This document shows positions 41,882 through 49,195 of a stretch of DNA of 64,000 nt, piece by piece. The position numbers were made by a program, and so were the translations under genes. The stretch's first letter is position 1; the number at the start of each line of letters is the position of its first letter. Origin of the DNA: an uncultured Lachnospiraceae bacterium (lineage in GTDB: Bacteria; Bacillota; Clostridia; Lachnospirales; Lachnospiraceae); contig URRW01000008.1 in the NCBI GenBank assembly GCA_900550285.1, positions 15,796-79,795 on the forward strand, written 5' to 3'. The notes beneath the pieces were generated by a model. That model made no database searches. It worked only from the letters and a program-made list of their open reading frames with translations, and had not been told where the DNA came from.

Positions 41882-44476
41882 TTAAATAAAATCTCTCTCT
41901 CTCAGGACGATCATATCATCCTCATCATAGCGCTTTCTGAGCAGAATATCCATAAAATGTCGCAGCGTCTTGCGGTTTGCGTGCTCGATCGCCTCGTCCA
42001 CGATCTCGCGCACCTCGCGCACCGTTACCGCATGGTTGCTCGTCTGCATATCCTCGATCCGCGTATGCAGCGCCAGCCGTCCCAGCTCGTCAATGGAATA
42101 TTCCTGATTGTAAGCGTACTGACAGCCGTATTTTACAAGCGTCGCGCTGTCCAGCGCAGCGATGTCAAACCGCGCCGTAAACGTGCTCATCAGCCCGGGC
42201 GCGCGGTCACACAGCTTGTCCAGCGCACGCTTTTCATCCAGCGCAAACACAACGATCCCGGTATGATCCTGATTCAGCGCCTGTTCCAGATTCGCCGCCC
42301 CTTCATCCGAAAGCTTTCCTGCCTTCTCAATGATCAGCGCGCCGTCTGCCACCTGCGCCACGATCGCTTCTGCATCCTTCTTATTGATCGTATCCGCAGT
42401 GACCTTTGCCACCTTGCCTGAAAAATTGCCGTCCATCGCACGGATCTGACGGATCACATTTTTCGTAAGCTTCATCATGTTGGAGCCGGGCGCTCCCGTA
42501 ATGATCATGTTGCCCGTATAAGCCGAAAGGCTGATGGAATCCAGCGCGCCGACCAGCTGGCGCATCGCCTTTTTCGTATGTACAAAAGCCGCGAACAGCT
42601 TCTTCTCTTCCTTCGTCATGCTGCGGACAGGCTCCTGCGCCTGCTGGCGCGCCATCTGCTCCCGCACCGCCGCAAAATCAACGCCGGAAACGACCTTTGC
42701 CGCCTTTTTCGCCGTCTTGTCCGCTTCCTGCTGCGCCTCGATCTCATGCTGCACAGCCTCTTCCCGTACCGGCTCTTCTTCTGCCTGCCGGGTTTCTCTC
42801 TGACGCTCCGTCTCGTATACTGCCTTTTGCGCTGTAGATTCCTCTGTTGCCTCTTTTGCCGCAGGCTGAGCAAATACCTCCGGAGCCGCTTCCTCTATCG
42901 GCTCCTCTGTCTCTGCGATCTCTTCCAGCTCCTCTGCCTCGCTTACGCGGGACGGATCCTCCACCCGGTCGCGCTGCATCGTCTCAACCGGAAGGGATTC
43001 CTCGCGCTGAAGCATTTCCAGCACGCCGTTTCTCGAACTCTGGTCAAAATCCGCAAACAAAGAGCCCGTCTGCTGAAGCATCCACTGTCTCGTCTCCTGC
43101 TTTCTCTTTTCCTCGTTCTCTTTTTTCAGGCGTTCCCACTCTTCCAAAACCGCCTCAATATTCATCTGGCCGGTCGTCTGACGTTCGATCTTTACAGGCT
43201 CTGCGGGCGCTGCCGCACGCTCTGTGACAGGCGCTTTTCTCTCTGCAAAAGCAGGCTCCGCAGGCGTCACACGCTCTGGGACAGGCTCCGTTACCGGTTT
43301 CTCTGCCGGCTGCTCTTCCAAAGCTGCCGCGACCGCCGGTTCTTCCTGCTCTGCTTCCGGCTCTGCCGCAGGCTCTTCAAATACGGACGCACTGCCTCTC
43401 TGCATCTGCGCCATTACCATCCTGCGGCTCTCCAGCGCCGCCGCAGATACCCCGTCATAAGCAGACGCTACGACCTTTTCCGTCTCATCCGTCTCATCCG
43501 TCTCAAGCTGCCCGGTCGCCTGCACATCCCAGTCGTCCGAATCCTTCATAAAACGGCTCACATCTTCCTGATATTCCATGTCGTCGCCGCCGTAGGAATG
43601 CTGCATTCCCGCAGGCGCTGCATCCGAAACGTGCTGCAGCTGCTCTGCTGCCTGCGCGTCAAAGGCCGCGCTTTCCTGCTCTTTTTTATCATGGCCGAGC
43701 ACTTCCTTCATGCTCTCTGCCAGCGCCGCCTGCAGATTGATCGTATTGTACTGCCCCATATCCAGCGGCTGCACTTCAAAATCAATATCCTCTCCCTGCA
43801 CAGACGCTGCCGGATCCTGCGAAGGCGTCTTGGGCGCTGTCTTCGCCGCCTGACTGCCGTACTGTTTGTCGTAAAGCTGCTGCTGGGCGGGAGAAAGCGC
43901 CACATAAAGCCGCTTCAGCTCCATCGCCTTTAAAACATATTTGCCCTCTCCAAACCACAAAATCAGCTGGTCGCACTCCTCCACACACTCTGTGGCAAGC
44001 CCGACCCGATGATATAAAAATGCCAGCTCATATGCCCATTTCTCGCTGTATTCGCGCTTCTTGTACTCCTTCAAAACAGCGATCCGCTCTTCCAGACTGA
44101 TGTCCTGCGCCTCATAAATCTTGTAAAGCAAAATATATTTGCTGTTATCGTTGGGCGCAAGCTGTACAAATTCCTTATAATATTCCACCGCTTCCACAAC
44201 CTGTCCCATCTTAACGGTCAGGTCGCACAGCGCGTAAATGATGCGCCGATTCTGCGGGCTTTTCTCATTTGCCAAAAGCAGGATCTCTTTTGCATCGTCA
44301 AATCTTCTGTTTATCTTATAAACGTCGCTGATAATTCCCAGCGTCGATGTATTGCGCACTTTTTTCCAGTCGATCGTATCCGCCACCTGTGCGGATTCCT
44401 GAAAACGGCCCTTTTTATTCAGCGACTTGATCTCTTCAAGACGCAGCTTATATTCGTACTTATCCAAGGTACTCAC
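41882..44476 (-). CDS. TPR protein with degenerate AAA-like C-terminal domain
   Basis: 864 residues from a GTG start; a TTG three codons later with AGGTGA spacing is an alternative. Residues 1-~200 are tetratricopeptide-like repeats (INRRFDDAKEILLLANEKSP, VEAVEYYKEFVQLAPND). A long Glu/Ala/Pro-rich, low-complexity linker follows. The last ~250 residues look like an AAA+ core: GNMIITGAPGSNMMKLTKNVIRQI occupies the Walker A position but lacks the GK[ST] residues, and GALIIEKAGKL sits at Walker B. Loss of nucleotide binding is inferred. The conserved but unnamed family seems restricted to Lachnospiraceae. Confidence 0.72.
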   Translation of the reverse strand: MSTLDKYEYKLRLEEIKSLNKKGRFQESAQVADTIDWKKVRNTSTLGIISDVYKINRRFDDAKEILLLANEKSPQNRRIIYALCDLTVKMGQVVEAVEYYKEFVQLAPNDNSKYILLYKIYEAQDISLEERIAVLKEYKKREYSEKWAYELAFLYHRVGLATECVEECDQLILWFGEGKYVLKAMELKRLYVALSPAQQQLYDKQYGSQAAKTAPKTPSQDPAASVQGEDIDFEVQPLDMGQYNTINLQAALAESMKEVLGHDKKEQESAAFDAQAAEQLQHVSDAAPAGMQHSYGGDDMEYQEDVSRFMKDSDDWDVQATGQLETDETDETEKVVASAYDGVSAAALESRRMVMAQMQRGSASVFEEPAAEPEAEQEEPAVAAALEEQPAEKPVTEPVPERVTPAEPAFAERKAPVTERAAAPAEPVKIERQTTGQMNIEAVLEEWERLKKENEEKRKQETRQWMLQQTGSLFADFDQSSRNGVLEMLQREESLPVETMQRDRVEDPSRVSEAEELEEIAETEEPIEEAAPEVFAQPAAKEATEESTAQKAVYETERQRETRQAEEEPVREEAVQHEIEAQQEADKTAKKAAKVVSGVDFAAVREQMARQQAQEPVRSMTKEEKKLFAAFVHTKKAMRQLVGALDSISLSAYTGNMIITGAPGSNMMKLTKNVIRQIRAMDGNFSGKVAKVTADTINKKDAEAIVAQVADGALIIEKAGKLSDEGAANLEQALNQDHTGIVVFALDEKRALDKLCDRAPGLMSTFTARFDIAALDSATLVKYGCQYAYNQEYSIDELGRLALHTRIEDMQTSNHAVTVREVREIVDEAIEHANRKTLRHFMDILLRKRYDEDDMIVLRERDFI

Positions 44477-44499
44477 CTCATAAATTTATCTTATCGTAG

Positions 44500-44552
44500 C
44501 GGTTCAGCTCCTTATAACCTAAACGGCAGCCGCTTAGATCTATACTGAACGG
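44500..44552. repeat. Imperfect palindrome, REP-like element
   Basis: A dyad from GGTTCAG to CTGAACGG with inner near-complementary segments (CCTAAACGGC, GCCGCTTAGA). The terminal GTTCAG/CTGAAC motif matches the longer palindrome at 3233-3315. It lies just upstream of the TPR gene start. Confidence 0.5.
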
Positions 44553-44675
44553 TTATAAAATACCATAATTAGTTCAGGGCAGAATATCCCACTTTTTACT
44601 TTCCTAAGTTTAACATAGCCACTATGCGTTGTCAAAGAATTTTGGGGGATTTTAAATAGGATAAATCAGGAAATA

Positions 44676-44715
44676 CGGCAGCCGTCCGGTTCCTCATTTT
44701 CCCGGATGGCTGCCG
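44676..44715. terminator. Stable hairpin downstream of the secreted-protein gene
   Basis: CGGCAGCCGTCCGG pairs with CCCGGATGGCTGCCG around TTCCTCATTTT. No T-run follows on either strand, so it may stabilise a 3' end rather than terminate. The remainder of this 313-base gap is AT-rich with nothing else seen. Confidence 0.4.
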
Positions 44716-44789
44716 CAGCGATTCTCTTTACAGAAAACTTCCTTTCTTAAGTTTTTGAAGACATATTGTGATTTTAAATCATTTTTTTA

Positions 44790-45185
44790 TCAGTTGTATA
44801 CGATGGGGCCTACCTCGCCGTATAAGGTTTTTGTGGTGCTTCCGTATTTTGCATAATGCGTGCAGTGCGCGCGGTAGGATCTGCCTTTGACGGCGTTGGT
44901 GTAGACTACGCTGCCGCCGTAATCATAAGAATTTTGTTCCGATCCGCCTGCAATGTTGATATTTTTCCAGACGCCATTGACTTTTTCCTGTAATACGACG
45001 TCTTTTACACCGATTTCGTCTGCGCGGGTTGTGGAGTTGGTGTCACACATTATTCGTATTCCATTTGATGCAATTCCTAATGAAATCCTGCAATCTTCTA
45101 AAGCACCAATCTCCGACGCATATGCCGGAACAGAAAATACCATCAACATTAACATTGATAATATAAGCGCAATTCTCTTTTTCAT
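44790..45185 (-). CDS. Small secreted protein (DUF6147-like)
   Basis: 131 residues from the ATG at 45185, beginning with a clear signal peptide (KKRIALILSMLMLMVFSVPAYAS). The mature part has VQEKVNGVWKNINIAG-like and GRSYRAHCTHYAKYGSTTKTLYGE stretches that resemble DUF6147 proteins as I recall them; this is not certain. The ribosome site is weak. It is a single AT-rich gene downstream of the sigma-factor operon, separated from it by a terminator. Function unknown. Confidence 0.65.
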   Translation of the reverse strand: MKKRIALILSMLMLMVFSVPAYASEIGALEDCRISLGIASNGIRIMCDTNSTTRADEIGVKDVVLQEKVNGVWKNINIAGGSEQNSYDYGGSVVYTNAVKGRSYRAHCTHYAKYGSTTKTLYGEVGPIVYN

Positions 45186-45261
45186 GTTGTAACACAAGCT
45201 TTCTGCAAAAAGACTCCATGCCTTCACACACTTATTCCACTTACAGGGCGCTTTGTTACAA

Positions 45262-45293
45262 AAAAAAGCTACCTGATCGGTAGCCTTTTATAA
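45262..45293 (-). terminator. Rho-independent terminator after the DUF4367 gene
   Basis: On the minus strand GGCTACC-GATCAG-GTAGC is followed by eight Ts, right at the end of the DUF4367 gene. Confidence 0.8.
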
Positions 45294-46385
45294 TTATTCC
45301 ATTTTCTTCATAATTTCTTTTAGTTCGTTTAAATCATCCCACTCAACGGTATAATCACAGGTATCTTTCTTCCCATACCCTTGATAACCCCATTCTTCTA
45401 AATAATAAGAGTTTCCATTTTCTTCCTCTATATATTTTTTACTATTTTGCATATCGCTCTGCACATATTCTTCTCCATAAAATCGTACTCTTATCAACAA
45501 CTTCTTTTCCCCAGCATCTTCATAAACGCTCGTATACCTCACATAATTCCCAAACTCTTTCCCATACAACTCCACCAATTCCAGCCCCTCCGGTATATAC
45601 CCCGGCACAACCACCTCCGGGTTTTCCGCCTTTACCTCATCCCAGGACTCATAGTAGATTTTTTCACTGCTTTCCATTTCCAGCCCCGTCTGGCTCTCCA
45701 TCTCATTTCCCGTCACGGTAATCTTCATGCTGTTTACGCCGTCGCGCACAACCTCAAAGAAAGATTTCTGCTGCACGGCGCTGGTGCAGATCCCGGTCGC
45801 CGCGAGCGCCGCAAAAACAGTCAGGAAAGCGATTGCAGCCCTGCCGCCCGCAGTACGCCAGAAGCGGCGTCCCTTTTTGCCTTTGACGCTTTTAAGATTT
45901 TTAACACTTTTGTCTGCTTCTGGCGCATCCCGCAATTCTGCTTCATCCATCGCAAGGAATTTTTCCATATCGGGCGCAAGCTCTTCGGAAATCTCTTCTC
46001 CTCCGGTAAACGGAATGATCTTGGCGCGGTCTTTTTTCTTTAAGTCTGCCTCCGTTACCGCATACTTTTTCTGAAAGCGTTCAAAAGCTGCGTCTGCATC
46101 TCCGGCAGAATGCCCGCTTTGGGGCTTCTCCGTCTTGCCGATGCTATGAAGCTTTCCTTTTGCCGCAGAATGCTCCGCCCTTTTCGGTATGCCAAAAAGG
46201 GGCTTTTCTTTCTGCATACATTCCTTTTCCACCCCTTCAAAATCAACCGGATCAAGCGTATCCAAAAGCTCCAGGATCGCCTTTACCTGCTTTTCGTCAA
46301 ATTCCTCATCCTCCGCCTGAAACGTAAACCAGTTCAGTTTTTCATACAGCTCTTTTACCAGCCTGTCATCCTGTGGGCTTTTCAT
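45294..46385 (-). CDS. DUF4367-domain putative anti-sigma factor
   Basis: 363 residues. The N-terminal ~175 residues are acidic and soluble (ELYEKLNWFTFQAEDEEFDEKQV). One membrane segment (about 182-203) follows a basic KGKKGRRFWR stretch. The outer part ends in a DUF4367 domain (VVPGYIPEGLELVELYG...SYYLEEWGYQGYGKK). The layout matches membrane regulators that hold a sigma factor. The gene follows the sigma factor gene by ~95 bases on the same strand. Anti-sigma function is inferred from architecture and position. Confidence 0.78.
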   Translation of the reverse strand: MKSPQDDRLVKELYEKLNWFTFQAEDEEFDEKQVKAILELLDTLDPVDFEGVEKECMQKEKPLFGIPKRAEHSAAKGKLHSIGKTEKPQSGHSAGDADAAFERFQKKYAVTEADLKKKDRAKIIPFTGGEEISEELAPDMEKFLAMDEAELRDAPEADKSVKNLKSVKGKKGRRFWRTAGGRAAIAFLTVFAALAATGICTSAVQQKSFFEVVRDGVNSMKITVTGNEMESQTGLEMESSEKIYYESWDEVKAENPEVVVPGYIPEGLELVELYGKEFGNYVRYTSVYEDAGEKKLLIRVRFYGEEYVQSDMQNSKKYIEEENGNSYYLEEWGYQGYGKKDTCDYTVEWDDLNELKEIMKKME

Positions 46386-46480
46386 ATTTCCCTCTCATTC
46401 CCCGTACAAACGGCACTTCCATTGAAAAAACGCTGCACCGTACCGGCTGCACAGATCCATAAAGCCTTGTAAATATCCGC

Positions 46481-47029
46481 TTACCGCAGTATCCACGCGC
46501 CCCAGAGCAGCATAAAAGCACAGATCAGCTTCATGCTTCTCTTCAGCTTCTTTTTCATCCGCGAAACCCGAACCTTAAAGCAGGACTCTGAAATCCCCAG
46601 CCGCTGTGCCATTTCCGACGACGTATAGCCGTACTCATAATAATGGCGCAGAATGTCCAGTTCCTTGCCGGACAGCATATTTTCCACAGAGGAATAAAAA
46701 TCCACCATCCGGTACGCGTCCTGCGTATCTCCGCTCTTTTTCTGAATCAGATGATCGAATTCCTCTTCCTCATCCATACAGAACCTTTTCTGTTTTTCAA
46801 ACCATTTTTTGATTTTGTTGCGCGCTGCAAGCATCAGAAATCCCGGAATGTTCGGGTGCAGCTTCAAGACTTCCCATTTTTGATAAGCGACAAAAAAGAC
46901 TTCCTGAGTCACGTCCTCTGCGGCGGCATCGTTATTCCGTATCATGCGCGCCACATATCTGTATATCACCGGATAATAGGTTTTATACATTTCCTCGTAA
47001 CCGTTAAACATGGTTTTCTGCTCATCCAT
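46481..47029 (-). CDS. ECF-type RNA polymerase sigma factor
   Basis: 182 residues from the ATG at 47029 (GGGGGAAG upstream). Region 2 (YYPVIYRYVARMIRNNDAAAEDVTQEVFFVAY) and region 4 (GKELDILRHYYEYGYTSSEMAQRLGISESCFKVRVSRMKKKL) are intact. The C-terminus has an extra hydrophobic stretch (LICAFMLLWGAWIL) that could touch the membrane. It sits between an XRE regulator (28 bases upstream) and a DUF4367 protein, forming a three-gene operon. Confidence 0.85.
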   Translation of the reverse strand: MDEQKTMFNGYEEMYKTYYPVIYRYVARMIRNNDAAAEDVTQEVFFVAYQKWEVLKLHPNIPGFLMLAARNKIKKWFEKQKRFCMDEEEEFDHLIQKKSGDTQDAYRMVDFYSSVENMLSGKELDILRHYYEYGYTSSEMAQRLGISESCFKVRVSRMKKKLKRSMKLICAFMLLWGAWILR

Positions 47030-47057
47030 GATCTTCCCCCTCATTCGGCTGCTTCGC

Positions 47058-47372
47058 CTAATAGAGCTGTGCGATACTTCTGAGCACCTGTTCCAGAACC
47101 TTCTCTTTTTCCTTGGGACACGTCTTGAATATCTCATAATATACTTTATCCGTAAGTGTCTCCCCTGTCAAAAGATATGTCGGCTCAAGGCTCATTTTCT
47201 CATACACTGCGAGCACCCTCGATATGGTAAGCTTACGGTTGCCCCGTTCGATCTCTCCATAATACGTCGTGGACATCCCAAGAAGCTCTGCCGCCTCTTC
47301 CTGAGTCAGTCCCATCCTTTTACGCTGTCTCCGGAGTCGTTCGCCAATTTCAACGTACAGTTCGTCCGCCAT
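47058..47372 (-). CDS. XRE-family regulator
   Basis: 104 residues from the ATG at 47372 (GAGGAGG seven bases upstream). A complete HTH_3 domain (IGERLRRQRKRMGLTQEEAAELLGMSTTYYGEIERGNRKLTISRVL) is followed by ~45 residues of helix. It is the first gene of the XRE-sigma-DUF4367 operon and probably regulates it. The ~300-base AT-rich region upstream holds several TATA-like stretches; no single promoter can be chosen. Confidence 0.88.
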   Translation of the reverse strand: MADELYVEIGERLRRQRKRMGLTQEEAAELLGMSTTYYGEIERGNRKLTISRVLAVYEKMSLEPTYLLTGETLTDKVYYEIFKTCPKEKEKVLEQVLRSIAQLY

Positions 47373-47639
47373 GGTACGTTTCCTCCTCATATAATCTGGT
47401 AATATATATAATACTTTCAATTAGACAATATGAAGAGTAACTGTTTATTTGATTTTTATAAATTATTTGCTCAATTAGTTAATGTTTCTATCCTCATTAG
47501 ATTTATTTTTGCAGTGTGTATCTGTAAAAAATTTGTTATTATCCGTTATTTCATTTAAGCGCATATACCCTGCCCACCGGTAACAGCAGCTGTTTCATAT
47601 CCGAAGCAGCATTCGCGTGCTTTATAAAAACCGAACAAA
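47373..47639. other. AT-rich intergenic region
   Basis: About 270 bases, much AT-richer than its surroundings, upstream of the XRE operon. It contains TTGAAA and TATATT-like hexamers on the minus strand but no clear spacing or dyad. No coding signal is seen. Confidence 0.4.
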
Positions 47640-47672
47640 AAACAGAGGCAAAAAGAACCGCCTCTGTCTTTC
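47640..47672 (-). terminator. Rho-independent terminator after the MFS gene
   Basis: On the minus strand ACAGAGGC...GCCTCTGT then TTTTTTG, directly after the MFS stop. Confidence 0.8.
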
Positions 47673-47679
47673 CGTTTTC

Positions 47680-48909
47680 TTATGCCTCTGCCGCCGGAAC
47701 CTCCCCCATATTTTGGGGTTCCTCTTCATCCAGCGCCCTGCTGCCTGCGATAAAGACGCCGCCGAGCAGCGAAATCACTCCCATGATAACAAAAATCCAT
47801 TTTGTCCCGGTGTACCCGACTACCGCGCTCACAAGAAACGATGTTACCGGCATGGAAGCCATGCTGATCGCAGACGTAATCCCGCCGACCCGCGCCAGAT
47901 ATTTTTCTTCCACATACTTGATCAGCGCCACATTTGCCAGCGATATGCTCTGCGATACAAAAACGCCGAACAGCACGCTCAAAACCGTCACCCAGCCGTA
48001 CATAAACCATTTTTCACGGTACAGGGGCTGGCACACGATCAGACCAAGATAAAATACGCCGACCGCCATTCCGCTCACAAAAAAGATCATTTTTTCGCTC
48101 AGCCTTTTCTGTACTGCCGGATAAATTGCCGAACCTGCGATCATTCCCAGCGTGAGCGCAACTCCCAGAATAGACAGGATTTCTGCCCCGCCTCCCAGCA
48201 CTTCGCTTGCCAGAGGAGCCTGCAGGCTGTTGACCGGTACGACGAGCACATTTAAAAAGACGCAGATCCCGATCATAAAGCAAAGCTTTTTACGTTTTTT
48301 CACATAACCAAATCCCGCTTTCAGGTTTTCCATATAGCCTTTCTGGTCAAAACGGACTTTTTCTGTTTTCTGCTCCTTTGTATTAACAAGCAGAATGATG
48401 CCTGCGGATGCAAAAAATGTCGCCATGTCGATATAAATTGCGCCGGACACGCCGATCACGCCGATGATCACGCCTGCCGCAGCCATTCCGATCAGCTGCA
48501 TTACCTGCGATAATGTCGAATGCAGGGATAAGCCATATTCATAATATTCCCGTTTCAAAAGCCTCGGCGTCAGCGCCGTGTTGGCAGGTCCACGAAACGC
48601 TTCCGCTGTCGAAATGATCAGCGTAGACGCCAAAAGCATCCATGCCTGCAAAATGCCCGTCAGATAAAACGTCGCGATCAGCGCGACACAGATGCCCCGG
48701 ATCAGATCCGTCACGACCATAATGCGCTTTTTGTTGCGCCCTTCCACCCAGACGCCCGCAAGCGGCGTTACCAAAACGCTCGGCACATTATTGGCGCCGA
48801 ATATGACCGCCGACCACACCGCATTTCCGGTCAGCTCATACACGATCCATGTAAACGCGATCGCGTCGATTGAATCACCGAAACGGTTGATCAGCGACGC
48901 GAGGATCAT
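47680..48909 (-). CDS. MFS transporter, possibly frameshifted at its start
   Basis: 409 residues from the ATG at 48909; ~12 membrane segments of the MFS_3/EntS-like exporter type (NRFGDSIDAIAFTWIVYELTG, GRNKKRIMVVTDLIRG). That ATG has no ribosome site. The frame is open upstream to about 48961 and reads KKSIGYRDVLGQKEYCK, a typical family start. An ATG at 48967 with GAGGAG seven bases before it is in another frame, separated by the A6 run at 48955-48960. Five As instead of six would join them as MKEKSIGYRDVL. So the gene is either disrupted, phase-variable, misread or starts internally. Confidence 0.82.
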   Translation of the reverse strand: MILASLINRFGDSIDAIAFTWIVYELTGNAVWSAVIFGANNVPSVLVTPLAGVWVEGRNKKRIMVVTDLIRGICVALIATFYLTGILQAWMLLASTLIISTAEAFRGPANTALTPRLLKREYYEYGLSLHSTLSQVMQLIGMAAAGVIIGVIGVSGAIYIDMATFFASAGIILLVNTKEQKTEKVRFDQKGYMENLKAGFGYVKKRKKLCFMIGICVFLNVLVVPVNSLQAPLASEVLGGGAEILSILGVALTLGMIAGSAIYPAVQKRLSEKMIFFVSGMAVGVFYLGLIVCQPLYREKWFMYGWVTVLSVLFGVFVSQSISLANVALIKYVEEKYLARVGGITSAISMASMPVTSFLVSAVVGYTGTKWIFVIMGVISLLGGVFIAGSRALDEEEPQNMGEVPAAEA

Positions 48910-48978
48910 TTTGCAGTATTCTTTCTGCCCGAGGACATCCCGATAGCCGATGGATTTTTTCTTTCATTCTCTCTCTCC

Positions 48979-49037
48979 TCACTTTGATGTTGTAAAGAGA
49001 CAAAGTGATTATATATCCCCCCCCGAAAAAAATTCAA
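48979..49037 (-). promoter_or_regulatory. Promoter, perfect dyad and G8 spacer tract of the MFS gene
   Basis: On the minus strand TTGAAT (complement of 49032-49037) and TATAAT (complement of 49008-49013) are 18 bases apart, with eight consecutive Gs (49017-49024) between them. The perfect dyad TCACTTTG-N14-CAAAGTGA (48979-49008) overlaps the -10 and the leader, as expected for a repressor of the MarR or TetR type. No such repressor is adjacent. Confidence 0.65.
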
Positions 49038-49083
49038 TCATTTAATCCATTAAAGTAATTATACCTTTTTCCCACATTTTTTC

Positions 49084-49125
49084 ATCTTCGTAAATGGATA
49101 TTTTAAAATTTCCATTTACGTATAG
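49084..49125 (+). promoter_or_regulatory. Dyad operator upstream of the double-HTH regulator
   Basis: The perfect dyad CGTAAATGGA (49089-49098)-N12-TCCATTTACG (49111-49120), followed by TATAG. The half-site TTTCCATTTACGTATAG at 49109-49125 recurs with one change at 51492-51508, upstream of the facing peptide gene. It lies about 70 bases before the regulator start. Confidence 0.75.
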
Positions 49126-49195
49126 TTTTGATTGCGGGAATCCTGTCCAAATGATATATTTTTATTGAAAATATTCTTATCGGGAGGTCGTCACT

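Noticed and set aside
42578..43933. 451-codon plus-strand frame, Arg/Leu-rich
   Set aside because: Antisense of the low-complexity linker of the TPR protein; repetitive composition explains its openness.
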